Assembly: GCA_030427385.1 (NCBI GenBank)
Contig: JAUHWR010000001.1
Location: 868,001-932,000 of the forward strand
Origin: Alphaproteobacteria bacterium
GTDB taxonomy: Bacteria > Pseudomonadota > Alphaproteobacteria > Micavibrionales > Micavibrionaceae
Direction of reading: 5' to 3'
DNA length: 64,000 nt
Shown: piece by piece, positions 17,941 to 26,908 of the stretch
Position numbering within the stretch: the stretch's first letter is position 1
How the letters are laid out: each line of letters opens with the position of its first letter
Made by a program: the position numbers and the translations under genes
Notes under the pieces: model-generated
What the model was told of the DNA's origin: nothing
The model's input: the letters and a program-made list of their open reading frames with translations, nothing else
Database searches by the model: none

Positions 17941-18981
17941 ATGGAAGAGCTAATAAATATAATTCAACAGATTGTAATAAATCGCGACTTAATCAGTCCG
18001 GATCGTTTTATTAATGCCGCCTTTGCATTATTATTAGCTTTGGTTGTGGGGTTTATAACGGGTCCGCGCAGTAATTCCGCAACGCCTTTTTTATGGCGAC
18101 TAATTGATATCAGCTTCGGAAAATTGGGAGACAGACTCGACAATATCAAACGAAAACCTGCCGATCTTTTAATGCGCGGCTTTTTAATTTGCGTCTTTAT
18201 GATCTTATTTATGGGGGCATTTGGTCTATGGTTAGATGAAACGTTACCCGGCCTGCCGCAATCACGCCTACTTGAAATTATTCTAATTTCTCTCACCCTC
18301 AGCATCGGCGCCGCAATACATCATGGTATGCGCCTTTATCAGGTTCTAAAAGGCGCAAAAATGAGCAATGGCACTTATTTAACGCTCGCAAGAACCAGCC
18401 GAACTGATCTATCGAGTCGCGATGAATTTACTCTAACGCGAAGTGGGGCGGAAATAATTGTGCGGCTTTTTGATAAAGCCTGCATTGCGCCGCTTATCTG
18501 GTATACTCTTGGCGGATTGCCATTATTGTTTATTTATACGTCTTTGGCGGCCTTATCCTGGAAGATTGCTTATGATGGCACCTATGACAATACAGGTAAA
18601 ATGGCGCTGCTTTTGGAAAAAATAATGGGCTTTATTCCCACCTTTTTTGCGGCATCTTTATTGGCGTTAACGACGTTAATTGTACCGTTTTCAAAACCTC
18701 TGGCGGGTATAAAGTCAATGCTATCCCCGAAAAAATATCCCTATGAGCATGGCGGCGCAGTTATTGGGACAATCTCGGATAATCTGAATATCTCGCTTGG
18801 CGGTGATGTCACACACTTAAATGGGCGGAATATGAAACGCCTCTGGTCAGGCCCCAAAAAAGCCACGGCAAAACTGCAGGCCGATCATTTAAAACGTATT
18901 CTATATATGGTGTTTATCGCCGAAATCTACATGATTGGCGCGCTTTTAAGTGCAAGTATGTGGGCCGTTATAGAATTTTAG
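17941..18981 (+). CDS. CbiB/CobD-like integral membrane protein
   Basis: The 346-residue polytopic protein resembles the CobD/CbiB family, whose members make adenosylcobinamide-phosphate. It keeps the ARxxRxDLSSRDEFTLTR block, the IAPLIWYTLGGLPLLFIY segment and a final hydrophobic helix. It lacks the family's EN..DGV and NT.DSM residues near the active site, and no other cobalamin gene is nearby, so the enzyme activity is uncertain. At least five hydrophobic helices are visible (about 25-40, 75-95, 105-125, 185-205, 230-250, and one at the end). It is divergent from phaZ, with no clear ribosome-binding site. Confidence 0.65.
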   Translation: MEELINIIQQIVINRDLISPDRFINAAFALLLALVVGFITGPRSNSATPFLWRLIDISFGKLGDRLDNIKRKPADLLMRGFLICVFMILFMGAFGLWLDETLPGLPQSRLLEIILISLTLSIGAAIHHGMRLYQVLKGAKMSNGTYLTLARTSRTDLSSRDEFTLTRSGAEIIVRLFDKACIAPLIWYTLGGLPLLFIYTSLAALSWKIAYDGTYDNTGKMALLLEKIMGFIPTFFAASLLALTTLIVPFSKPLAGIKSMLSPKKYPYEHGGAVIGTISDNLNISLGGDVTHLNGRNMKRLWSGPKKATAKLQADHLKRILYMVFIAEIYMIGALLSASMWAVIEF

Positions 18982-18996
18982 AAGCTTAGTTTTATT

Positions 18997-19506
18997 TCAT
19001 TCTGATTGAGTAATAATAATTTGAGGCAGAATGTCTGATAAAAACTCTGCTTCCTTCAATCTTACATGAATTACATCTTTTTCATTCTCCAGACTTTCAA
19101 TAAATGAATCCCAATTTTTTGATAATGTATCAATGAATCTATCATCACTTTTCCTCGCTTTGTATCGCGATATATATTCATCCTTCAATTCTTTATATGG
19201 ATAAACTTGAATAAATGGGATGTTATGAGCTTTTAGCGCATTGCGAACTACACTATGCGACGCTACAAAAATAATATCTGCATAATTCATATTTTCAGTT
19301 AAGTGATGAATATAATTTTCTGGAAAGTCAGGGTTTCGTATATTTTGCCCCTTATCATCTACGGACTTACTGGCGTCATCTTCCCATAGCCATGAATATA
19401 AACTTGAATCAGAATCCAGAATTTTCAAGGAATTTTCACGTTGAAAACTCTCTGTAAAAGCAAAGCTTTTACCTACCCCCGGAAATCCACAAATTATTAA
19501 AGCCAT
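18997..19506 (-). CDS. Small P-loop NTPase of unknown function
   Basis: The 169-residue protein starts with a Walker A motif, ICGFPGVGKS (residues 4-13), and continues like a nucleotide or polynucleotide kinase: a D-x-D motif (DSDSS) near residue 32, a Walker-B-like ADIIFVASH near 75, and a basic lid region KARKSDDRF. Similar short P-loop proteins are often carried by phages, but no phage gene is nearby. It is more AT-rich than its neighbours. A GAGG ribosome-binding site supports the ATG at 19506. It is convergent with the CbiB-like gene. Confidence 0.7.
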   Translation of the reverse strand: MALIICGFPGVGKSFAFTESFQRENSLKILDSDSSLYSWLWEDDASKSVDDKGQNIRNPDFPENYIHHLTENMNYADIIFVASHSVVRNALKAHNIPFIQVYPYKELKDEYISRYKARKSDDRFIDTLSKNWDSFIESLENEKDVIHVRLKEAEFLSDILPQIIITQSE

Positions 19507-19588
19507 TATTTTTTCCTCTTACGTAATGCTTATTAAATAGTAATGTAGGCATAATTTTGAAAATCAACAATTAACTGTAATGTAAAGC

Positions 19589-19617
19589 TTGACTTTTATC
19601 TGTCTATTTGCTTTAAA
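19589..19617 (+). promoter_or_regulatory. rpmB promoter
   Basis: TTGACT (19589-19594) and TTTAAA (19612-19617) are separated by 17 bases and followed, after a short leader with an AAGGA site, by the rpmB ATG at 19649. Three copies of GTAATG (19523, 19540, 19577) lie just upstream and may form a binding site. Confidence 0.6.
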
Positions 19618-19648
19618 TCCAAGTCGATTAAGCATAAGGATTTTGAAT

Positions 19649-19954
19649 ATGTCACGTAAATGTGCAGTTACAGGTAAAAAACCAATCGTTGGAAATAACG
19701 TTTCTCACTCAAACAGAAGAACGAAACGTCGCTTCCTTCCCAACATTCAAGAGACAGGTCTCTTCAGTGAAGCTTTGCAGAAAATTGTTCGTTTGAAAAT
19801 CTCTGCAAATGGTCTTCGCACGATTGACAAAGTCGGTGGTGTAGATGCGTTTTTAATGGGAACAGCAAAAACTAAGCTGGAGCCGGAATTAAGACCTTTG
19901 CGCGCACAAGTTGAAAAAGCATTAGACGCAAATGAAGATGCAAAAAAGGCATAG
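19649..19954 (+). CDS. rpmB: 50S ribosomal protein L28
   Basis: The 101-residue protein starts MSRKCAVTGKKPIVGNNVSHS, followed by the basic RRTKRRFLPNIQ typical of L28, and ends in a Lys/Ala-rich tail. I chose the ATG at 19649 because homologues begin at MSRKC and an AAGGA site precedes it. An earlier in-frame TTG at 19589 is the -35 box and cannot be in the transcript. The lone Cys5 suggests a zinc-free L28. A strong terminator follows. Confidence 0.97.
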   Translation: MSRKCAVTGKKPIVGNNVSHSNRRTKRRFLPNIQETGLFSEALQKIVRLKISANGLRTIDKVGGVDAFLMGTAKTKLEPELRPLRAQVEKALDANEDAKKA

Positions 19955-20010
19955 TCCCGACTTTGTATTTTTATTGACGCAAACTTGTTTAAAATATAAA
20001 TTCTAATTCT

Positions 20011-20044
20011 ACCCGCTGCTACGCCTCCTTTGCAGCGGGTTTTT
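20011..20044 (+). terminator. Intrinsic terminator after rpmB
   Basis: A 9-bp perfect GC-rich stem (20011-20019 with 20032-20040, 12-base loop) is followed by T4. It lies 56 bases past the rpmB stop and ends 24 bases before tgt. Confidence 0.8.
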
Positions 20045-20067
20045 AGTTTTAAAGTACAAAAACTGAC

Positions 20068-21258
20068 ATGCCCACATATCCTAATATTAAATACCCCAAC
20101 TTTAAATTTGATGTCACGCATCGTGCATCAAATGGCGCACGTCTTGGAACTCTAACGACTCCGCACGGCAGCATCCCGACCCCAAACTATATTTTTTGTG
20201 GGACGAAAGCTTCGATCAAAACCCTCTCTCCCATGCAAATGAAAGAGGCAAAAACAGATATAATCCTCTCAAATGCATATCATTTGATGATTCAACCCGG
20301 CGCTGAATTAGTTGAAAAGATGGGCGGTCTGCATAAGTTTATGCAGTGGGATGGCCCTATGTTGACTGATTCTGGGGGCTTTCAGGTCTTTTCGATGGGC
20401 AATCCTTCCTGCGCTGATGAAATTAAGGGCACGAACCGCCAGAAAGGAAACTCTCTACTCAAAATTACAGAGCAGGGCGCAGAGTTCCGCGCCTATACTG
20501 ATGGGCGCAAATTAATGCTTAACCCTGAAATATCGATGGATATTCAACGCAAACTTGGCGCGGATTTAATCGTACAAATGGATGAATGCACCCCATATCA
20601 AGTCACAAAGGATTATACCGCAAAATCGATGGAAATGAGCATGCGCTGGGGTGATCGTTCTTTGACTGCTTTTGAAAAAACACATGATGGCAAGCAAGGG
20701 CTATACGGCGTTGTTCAAGGTGGCATTTACGAAGATCTTCGCAAGCAAAGCGCGGAGTACGTTGCCAGCCGCCCGTTCTTTGGAACAGCAATTGGCGGCT
20801 GCCTCGGCGGTGAAGATGATGAAATGTATGGCATTTTGGAATGGTGCCAATCATTAAACCACCCTGACAGACCGATTCATTTTCTTGGCATCGGGCGAAT
20901 CAAAGATATATTTAAAGCCGTGCCGTACGGAATCGATACATTTGATTGCGTCATGCCAACCCGAATCGCACGTCATGGCAGCGCCTTAATAAAAGGACAT
21001 CCTTCGGAGAAAATTAATCTTTTGAATGCAAAATACAGAGATGATCCTGAGCCCCTTGACCCAAGCCTTGATATTCCTGCTAGCCGTGACTATTCAAAGG
21101 CATATATCCATCACTTATTTAAAGCCGGCGAAGCGCTTGCACATCAAATTGTCACGCAACATAACGTTGCGGTCATAAATAAATTGATGCGGGAAGTGCG
21201 CATGGCCATAAAAAATGATACGCTTGATCAGTTAGAAAAAGAATGGATTCCTACTTAA
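20068..21258 (+). CDS. tgt: tRNA-guanine(34) transglycosylase-like protein, zinc cysteines missing
   Basis: Tgt swaps G34 for preQ1 in GUN-anticodon tRNAs as the key step of queuosine synthesis. The 396 residues keep the substrate loop LTDSGGFQVFSMG (Asp101), GVVQGGIYEDLR, and GIDTFDCVMPTR (Asp290 and Asp293). The zinc site, normally C-x-C-x2-C-x(n)-H, reads PLDPSLDIPASRDYSKAYIHH at 329-349, so all three Cys are replaced (Leu334, Ile336, Ser339) while His remains. An insertion of about 18 residues (GNPSCADEIKGTNRQKGNSL) follows the substrate loop. It may be a zinc-independent Tgt or one with altered specificity. It has no ribosome-binding site and follows the rpmB terminator. Confidence 0.85.
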   Translation: MPTYPNIKYPNFKFDVTHRASNGARLGTLTTPHGSIPTPNYIFCGTKASIKTLSPMQMKEAKTDIILSNAYHLMIQPGAELVEKMGGLHKFMQWDGPMLTDSGGFQVFSMGNPSCADEIKGTNRQKGNSLLKITEQGAEFRAYTDGRKLMLNPEISMDIQRKLGADLIVQMDECTPYQVTKDYTAKSMEMSMRWGDRSLTAFEKTHDGKQGLYGVVQGGIYEDLRKQSAEYVASRPFFGTAIGGCLGGEDDEMYGILEWCQSLNHPDRPIHFLGIGRIKDIFKAVPYGIDTFDCVMPTRIARHGSALIKGHPSEKINLLNAKYRDDPEPLDPSLDIPASRDYSKAYIHHLFKAGEALAHQIVTQHNVAVINKLMREVRMAIKNDTLDQLEKEWIPT

Positions 21259-21271
21259 AAAGGCGAAGTAT

Positions 21272-22183
21272 ATGAAATTTGAAAATATGAGAGAGGAACT
21301 GGAACATATTCTGGATGAGCATTTAAATTGCATAAATGTAATTAACCGGAGCATCCTCTTTCCTAATGAAATGGATAAAGCGCTTTGTTCATATCAAAAT
21401 AAACCCCTTACTAATTTTTTTGAAACGCTAAAAAAAGAAGATGACTTCTTTAGTATCGGGGCGCTTGAGCGCGTTTTAGAAATTAAACTAGCGTTAGAAA
21501 AAATCAGTGAGACGTTCTGTCAAAAAATTGAAAGCGGCAAACTTGAAAAAGGAATTTATAATGAATTTCAGATGCTTTCAAATGAGTTCACTACACGGTT
21601 ACTCCGCTTTGAAACAGATTTCACAAAAGAAGGTAACGGCATAGACCCACTAACCGGTTTGCGTAATAGTAGTATTATTCTTGATGATCTAAAAAGGGGC
21701 TTAAGTGCCTGCGCCAGAAGAGGGGATTACCTTGGGATTGCCGTAGGATATATTGATAATTTTGATGACATTATTCAAAAGATTACCCAAGAGGAGCGTA
21801 ATGAGATCTTACTGTTCGTTGCCGATGTTTTAAAACAGGCCATGCGCTTATATGATGACGGCTACAGATACAAAAAAGATCTCTTTATAACCTGTTTTAA
21901 ACATACTGATCATTTGGGCGCGGTTTCTGCTGCCGAGCGCTTTGTAATTATGTTACGCGAGGCACATAACAGCGATATCGGTGACAAAATTCACAAATTA
22001 ATCGGACATGACATTACTCTGTCATATTCTGTCGCCAAGCTTGAAGTGGGTACAAATATTAATGAGTTTTTGGATCGCATCGAAAAGGATGTGCGTGAAA
22101 ATGCCGATCAACCCTCTACTATTTTAGAATATGAAGATGTTAGTAGCCTGCAAAAATTCTTGGAAGATACAGATAAAATTTAA
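21272..22183 (+). CDS. Degenerate GGDEF-domain protein with intact inhibitory-site motif
   Basis: The 303-residue protein has a helical N-terminal part (1-118) with no recognisable sensor domain, and a C-terminal GGDEF domain starting at DPLTGLRN (125-132). The signature GGDEF reads KKDLF (201-205), so diguanylate cyclase activity is not expected. Five residues upstream lies RLYD (192-195), which matches the RxxD inhibitory site that binds cyclic di-GMP, at the same spacing as in PleD. It may be a c-di-GMP receptor rather than a cyclase. It starts 13 bases after tgt with an AAGGCG site and is probably in the same operon. Confidence 0.75.
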   Translation: MKFENMREELEHILDEHLNCINVINRSILFPNEMDKALCSYQNKPLTNFFETLKKEDDFFSIGALERVLEIKLALEKISETFCQKIESGKLEKGIYNEFQMLSNEFTTRLLRFETDFTKEGNGIDPLTGLRNSSIILDDLKRGLSACARRGDYLGIAVGYIDNFDDIIQKITQEERNEILLFVADVLKQAMRLYDDGYRYKKDLFITCFKHTDHLGAVSAAERFVIMLREAHNSDIGDKIHKLIGHDITLSYSVAKLEVGTNINEFLDRIEKDVRENADQPSTILEYEDVSSLQKFLEDTDKI

Positions 22184-22317
22184 TTTTTATTGCGACTTAT
22201 ATCTAAGAGGCGCAAGAGTTTTTTTTATAGTTATCTTTAGGTTATACGATACTTGCTTCGCTATATTGGTATGTAGTATAAGAAGACATCCTTTAAATGT
22301 ATAAAAATCGGTGAATT

Positions 22318-22725
22318 ATGAATAATCTTGAGCAAAAATGCGCTGATGCCGGACTAAAAATGACCGGGCAAAGAAAGCTGATTCTTCAGGTCTTGGATAC
22401 GGCGGAAGATCATCCTTCCGTTGAAACGGTATATGAGCGCGCCAAGGAACTGGATTCATCAATATCAATGGCCACTGTTTATCGCACCCTAAACATGCTT
22501 GATGAACTTAATTTAGTCATTCGCCATGAATTTAAAGAAAACTTTTCACGTTATGAGGTCAATGAAGCGCACCATCATCACTTAATTGATTTGGAAACAG
22601 GTGACGTGATTGAATTTCAAAATGCCGAACTTGAAAAACTTAAAGAAAAAATTGCCAATGAGCTTGGCTTTGATCTGGTTGATCACCGTTTAGAGCTATA
22701 CGGCAAAAAAATAAATAAGAAATAA
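22318..22725 (+). CDS. fur: Fur-family transcriptional regulator
   Basis: The 135-residue protein has the Fur winged helix (residues 10-80, GLKMTGQRKLILQVL, then ISMATVYRTLNML) and the metal-binding region NEAHHHHLIDLETGDVIEF (81-100), with the dimerisation domain after it. It lacks the CxxC pairs of zinc-structured Fur, as many alphaproteobacterial Fur/Mur proteins do, so it could sense iron or manganese. It is followed 7 bases later by a small Cys protein and then by prfC. No palindromic Fur site could be recognised in the 134-base upstream gap. Confidence 0.9.
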   Translation: MNNLEQKCADAGLKMTGQRKLILQVLDTAEDHPSVETVYERAKELDSSISMATVYRTLNMLDELNLVIRHEFKENFSRYEVNEAHHHHLIDLETGDVIEFQNAELEKLKEKIANELGFDLVDHRLELYGKKINKK

Positions 22726-22732
22726 AAAAAAT

Positions 22733-22981
22733 ATGGCACATCAAATAGAGTCATTATCCTGTGCGGATTTATTGGCAGATGCGGACGATCCTCATAATTG
22801 CAAATGTAAGGGGATTGTTTTGAACGCATATAAAAATCTGATTGCGAAGGGGTTATCGGACGCTGAAGCGATAAAACTGGCCGTGCCTGTTTTACGCCAC
22901 CATCATGTCAGTCCTTCTTATGAGCTAAAAACGGTTGTTGAATGTTGGGTTCATGAATCACAGGCAAGAGCCGTGCATTAA
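22733..22981 (+). CDS. Small cysteine-containing protein, unknown function
   Basis: The 82-residue product contains SCADLL, a CKCKG motif near residue 23, a helix-rich centre (LSDAEAIKLAVPVLRHHH) and a late Cys in VVECWVHES. The Cys and His positions could hold a metal or cofactor, but the family is not recognised. It starts 7 bases after the Fur-like gene and ends 46 bases before prfC, so co-regulation with the Fur gene is likely. Confidence 0.6.
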   Translation: MAHQIESLSCADLLADADDPHNCKCKGIVLNAYKNLIAKGLSDAEAIKLAVPVLRHHHVSPSYELKTVVECWVHESQARAVH

Positions 22982-23027
22982 TAATCAGGCTATGGACTTT
23001 CTAATTAATTATCTATAAAACCTGCAC

Positions 23028-24599
23028 ATGCTTGAGGATATTATCCAAAATCGCCGTACGTTTGCCATCATCTCTCACCCGGATGCCGGTAAAACGACAT
23101 TAACTGAAAAGCTTTTGTTATTTGGCGGCGCCATACAGCTTGCGGGTGAAGTCAAAGCCAAAGGTGATCGCCGCCGCGCGCGTTCAGACTGGATGAAAGT
23201 GGAGCAAGAGCGTGGTATTTCCGTCGCCTCGTCTGTGATGACGTTTGTGCATGGTGATATCACTTATAACCTGTTGGATACGCCGGGCCACGAAGATTTT
23301 TCTGAGGACACATACAGGACACTCACCGCCGTGGACAGCGCAATTATGGTGCTAGATGCCGCCAAGGGGATTGAGCCGCAAACTTTAAAATTATTTGAGG
23401 TTTGCCGCCTAAGAAATATCCCCATTATCACATTTGTAAATAAGATGGACCGAGACGGGCAAGACCCCTTCGAGCTTATTGATGAAGTTGAACAGCGCCT
23501 TGCACTCGAAATATCCCCCGCCAGTTGGCCCATCGGCATGGGGCGTGATTTTAAGGGGTGTTATAATATACTTCAGGATGAATTGCTTTTATTTGATCGC
23601 GGCAAAGGGGATCATATCGACGATGCCATAACGTGCAAAGGTCTGAATGACCCTCTAATTGATAAAAAACTTGATCAATTTCAGGCAACAAAATTACGTG
23701 AAGACGTGGAAATGGTTAAAGGTGTCTGCCCGCCGATTGACCTGAATGCCTATAGGGAAGGGCACTTATCACCCATGTTTTTTGGTTCTGCCATTAATAA
23801 TTTTGGTGTGCAGGAATTATTGGGTGGTTTGGCACAATTTGCCCCGCCCCCTCAACCGCTTCAAACTGTTGAACGTATGATCGAACCGACAGAGAAAAAA
23901 GTTACTGGATTTGTTTTTAAAATTCAAGCGAATATGGATCCCAAACACCGTGATCGCATTGCCTTTACACGTATCTGCAGTGGGAATTTTAAAAAAGGTA
24001 TGAAGCTAAAACATGTTCGCTCTGGTAAAAACCTGACAATCCATTCCCCGCAATTATTTTTGGCGCAAGATCGTGCCGCTGCCGAGGAAGCATATCCCGG
24101 AGATATTATCGGCATTACCACGCATGGCGGATTACGAATTGGTGATGCTTTGACCGAAGGTGAGGATTTAACATTTAAAGGCATTCCGAATTTTGCGCCC
24201 GAACTTATGCAGCGCGTTCGACCTGATGATCCTCTCAAAGCTAAACACCTTGGCGCGGCACTACAGCAAATAGCCGAGGAGGGCGGCGCGCGGGTATTTA
24301 AACCAGTCATGGATTCGGCCTGGATCGTCGGCGTTGTAGGGTCATTGCAATTTGAGGTTTTAGCCGATCGCATTCGTACTGAATATAATATTCCCGTAAA
24401 ATTTGAAAGTACGCAGCTACATACCGCAAGATGGCTAACATCTGAAAGTAATTCAAAATTAAAGAGCTTTATTGATCTAAATCGAAGCTCAATCGCCTAT
24501 GATCATGATGATGATCCTGTATTCCTCGCCCGCAATGCTTGGCATCTTCAAGATGCCGAAGATAAAAACAAAGACATTGTTTTTGGGGCGATTAAATAA
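23028..24599 (+). CDS. prfC: Peptide chain release factor 3 (RF3)
   Basis: RF3 is the GTPase that removes RF1 and RF2 from the ribosome after termination. The 523-residue protein has the G1 loop SHPDAGKTTL (residues 16-25), G2/G3 with DTPGHEDFSEDTYR, and G4 NKMD, then the beta-barrel and C-terminal domains with the RF3-typical VGSLQFEVLADR near 430. It is convergent with the downstream gene, which ends only 2 bases away. No clear ribosome-binding site precedes the ATG. Confidence 0.97.
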   Translation: MLEDIIQNRRTFAIISHPDAGKTTLTEKLLLFGGAIQLAGEVKAKGDRRRARSDWMKVEQERGISVASSVMTFVHGDITYNLLDTPGHEDFSEDTYRTLTAVDSAIMVLDAAKGIEPQTLKLFEVCRLRNIPIITFVNKMDRDGQDPFELIDEVEQRLALEISPASWPIGMGRDFKGCYNILQDELLLFDRGKGDHIDDAITCKGLNDPLIDKKLDQFQATKLREDVEMVKGVCPPIDLNAYREGHLSPMFFGSAINNFGVQELLGGLAQFAPPPQPLQTVERMIEPTEKKVTGFVFKIQANMDPKHRDRIAFTRICSGNFKKGMKLKHVRSGKNLTIHSPQLFLAQDRAAAEEAYPGDIIGITTHGGLRIGDALTEGEDLTFKGIPNFAPELMQRVRPDDPLKAKHLGAALQQIAEEGGARVFKPVMDSAWIVGVVGSLQFEVLADRIRTEYNIPVKFESTQLHTARWLTSESNSKLKSFIDLNRSSIAYDHDDDPVFLARNAWHLQDAEDKNKDIVFGAIK

Positions 24600-24601
24600 T
24601 A

Positions 24602-26836
24602 TCAATCAGTCGTTTTACCTTGAAGCATCCTAACCAGCACGAACGCGCTTAAAATATTAGCGTAATTATCAGTCCATAGATAATGATTATCTTTTTCTTC
24701 AAACTCATTCCATCCGGAGTTTTTAAGATCGGCTAATACATCCGAGTTTTTAGATACTAAAACTGAGGACGCTTCAAAAATGTGCTCTGTTACCATTTTT
24801 TCTTCATCAAATTTATTTTTTTTGTAAACCATACTTAAGCCCAAATTATCTGAGATAGCCGAAAGAACAGGTCTTAAATCCAAATAACGATTGGAGATAT
24901 GAAATAATATTGCACCATCATCTTTTAATTTAGACATGTAAATCTGCATGGCTTCTTTTGTCATTAAATGAACCGGGATGTTATCTGAGCTAAATACATC
25001 AACTACTATAAAATCGTATTCTTTATCCGGTTGTTCATTAATTTTCAGTCGGGCATCGCCGATTAAAACGTCATACTCATTACCACAATCTTTTAGGTAT
25101 GTATAAAAACCATATTTTTCTGATAAATCGAGCATTTCTTGATCAATTTCATAGAAATCGAAATGTCGCCCGGGCGCGTCATAACATGCCAATCCGCCAG
25201 TCCCTAATCCCAAAATCGCTACGTTTTGTTTAAAATTCTGTTCCGTGAAGTGAGTAAAAGCTTCTCCGATACTAGTTGAGACATGATAATAGGCAGATGG
25301 TGCCATATTTTCAGGACTAGTCTTATACTGCATCCCATGCAACGTGGTGCCGTGTAATAAGTTACGCGTATTATTACTGTCAACGACCTTGATTGTTCCA
25401 AAGAAATTTCTGGCTATAAATATTTGCTCGGAATTCGTTTTAAAACTATTGAAGTCATGGATTGGGTGGATGATAAACAAAAATGCGATCATACTTGCAA
25501 ATAGCGCGCGCCGATCATAGCAAAATAATAAAAGAACCATCGCCAAACTAGCGACAAAGAAGTTAGGCAGAACGTAGCCATATGCCATTTTGTAGACAAT
25601 CGCAAAAGAGATAAAACAAATAGCAATGACGCCATAGACAGAGCCACGCAGGAATGATTTTTTTACTATCTCATCTTTTAATAAGTAAGGTCTAATTAGA
25701 AACGCTGAAAGAATAATGACAATGGTATACTCCCACGTATAGGTAAATAAGACAGGGGCAAGCAAGGCATTAAAAATGCCGCCCATAACCCCGCCGAGAG
25801 ACATAAAAAAGTAGAATTCAGTTAAGCGACTTGCATCTGGCTTGGCATCAACCAAATGCTTATGACACGCCAAGGCAATAATAAAAAATATGGCTAAATG
25901 GAGTAATATTTTTGCAAAAATTATCATCTCAACATCAAAGAAAATGAGACATACAAAAAAGCTGAGCCCCACGATGTACATGCTTTCAAGCGCTTTAGCA
26001 GAAAAAATCTGGCGATTAGCAAAAACAATAATAAATGTACCCACATACATCGCGAGTGGAATAATCCATAGTAATGGAACGGAGGCAATATCAGTTGTAA
26101 TATATGTTGTTACACCCAACATTAAACTTGAGGGGATAAAAGCCATTAATAACCAATATAGTCGCCGTCCCATAGAGACAGGTTGTAATGTGGATTGCGT
26201 CACCGTTGCTTCTTTTAAAACTTTATTTTTTGAACGCATATTAATAATGATTGCTATACCGGAAAGCATAATTAGGGCTATTAATATGCCGTATAATATC
26301 GACCAATATAGAGATTGCTGATCAAGTCCAAAGAATGGTTCAATTATAAAAGGATAGCAAAGAAGAGAGAGCATACTACCTACATTACTAGCGGCATAAA
26401 GAAAGTAGGGATTATCTGCATTTTTATGGCTAGAATGTGAAAACCATCTTTGAAGCAAGGGCGCGCAACCGGAGAGAATAAAAAATGGTGCGCCTATGGT
26501 CCCCAGCATAAAACCAATCTGCCACAGGGCGGGGCTCTCCATTTTATCCGGAATTTGATCGGCTTGAATGGAAAAAGGGAGGAAATACAAAAATATTAAA
26601 AAGAGTCCGGCATGGATTGAAAGCTGTATCCATAAATTCTTTATCTTTGAATTGAAATAGGCATATCCGTACCCAGCCAGCAACATGGCCTGAAAGAAAA
26701 CCATACATATATTCCATACCATGGGAGAACCACCAAGATAGGGTAATAACATTTTGCTATATAGAGGCTGAATACCAAATAATAGAAACGCACTCAAAAA
26801 GAGTGTAACTGAGAAAACAGGGACAAGAAATTTCAT
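24602..26836 (-). CDS. Fused membrane protein with C-terminal spermidine-synthase-like domain
   Basis: The 744-residue protein has about 12 to 14 hydrophobic segments in the first 480 residues. A cytosolic Rossmann-fold domain (about 490-744) follows with GLGTGGLACYD, an acidic DFYEIDQEMLDLSEKYGF, GDARLKI and VDVFSSDNIPVHLMT, as in the spermidine synthase family. This fused family is widespread, but its substrate is not established; aminopropyl transfer or methyl transfer are both possible. It sits alone, convergent with prfC. Its base composition is AT-rich, and the ATG has only a weak ribosome-binding site. Confidence 0.85.
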   Translation of the reverse strand: MKFLVPVFSVTLFLSAFLLFGIQPLYSKMLLPYLGGSPMVWNICMVFFQAMLLAGYGYAYFNSKIKNLWIQLSIHAGLFLIFLYFLPFSIQADQIPDKMESPALWQIGFMLGTIGAPFFILSGCAPLLQRWFSHSSHKNADNPYFLYAASNVGSMLSLLCYPFIIEPFFGLDQQSLYWSILYGILIALIMLSGIAIIINMRSKNKVLKEATVTQSTLQPVSMGRRLYWLLMAFIPSSLMLGVTTYITTDIASVPLLWIIPLAMYVGTFIIVFANRQIFSAKALESMYIVGLSFFVCLIFFDVEMIIFAKILLHLAIFFIIALACHKHLVDAKPDASRLTEFYFFMSLGGVMGGIFNALLAPVLFTYTWEYTIVIILSAFLIRPYLLKDEIVKKSFLRGSVYGVIAICFISFAIVYKMAYGYVLPNFFVASLAMVLLLFCYDRRALFASMIAFLFIIHPIHDFNSFKTNSEQIFIARNFFGTIKVVDSNNTRNLLHGTTLHGMQYKTSPENMAPSAYYHVSTSIGEAFTHFTEQNFKQNVAILGLGTGGLACYDAPGRHFDFYEIDQEMLDLSEKYGFYTYLKDCGNEYDVLIGDARLKINEQPDKEYDFIVVDVFSSDNIPVHLMTKEAMQIYMSKLKDDGAILFHISNRYLDLRPVLSAISDNLGLSMVYKKNKFDEEKMVTEHIFEASSVLVSKNSDVLADLKNSGWNEFEEKDNHYLWTDNYANILSAFVLVRMLQGKTTD

Positions 26837-26908
26837 TTCAAACTTTCGCGATTTTTCGAAAGTATAAGCTTAAGAATTCGGAAAGACAATATTGATATTT
26901 TATAAATT

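Noticed and set aside
18997-19506. P-loop gene as a sign of a prophage
   Set aside because: No integrase, structural phage gene or attachment repeat is seen around it; only the base composition differs.
19589-19648. Upstream in-frame start extending L28 by 20 residues
   Set aside because: The TTG coincides with the -35 box, and L28 homologues start at MSRKC with an AAGGA site.
22184-22250. Terminator after the GGDEF gene at the T8 run
   Set aside because: A T8 run is present but no convincing GC-rich stem precedes it.
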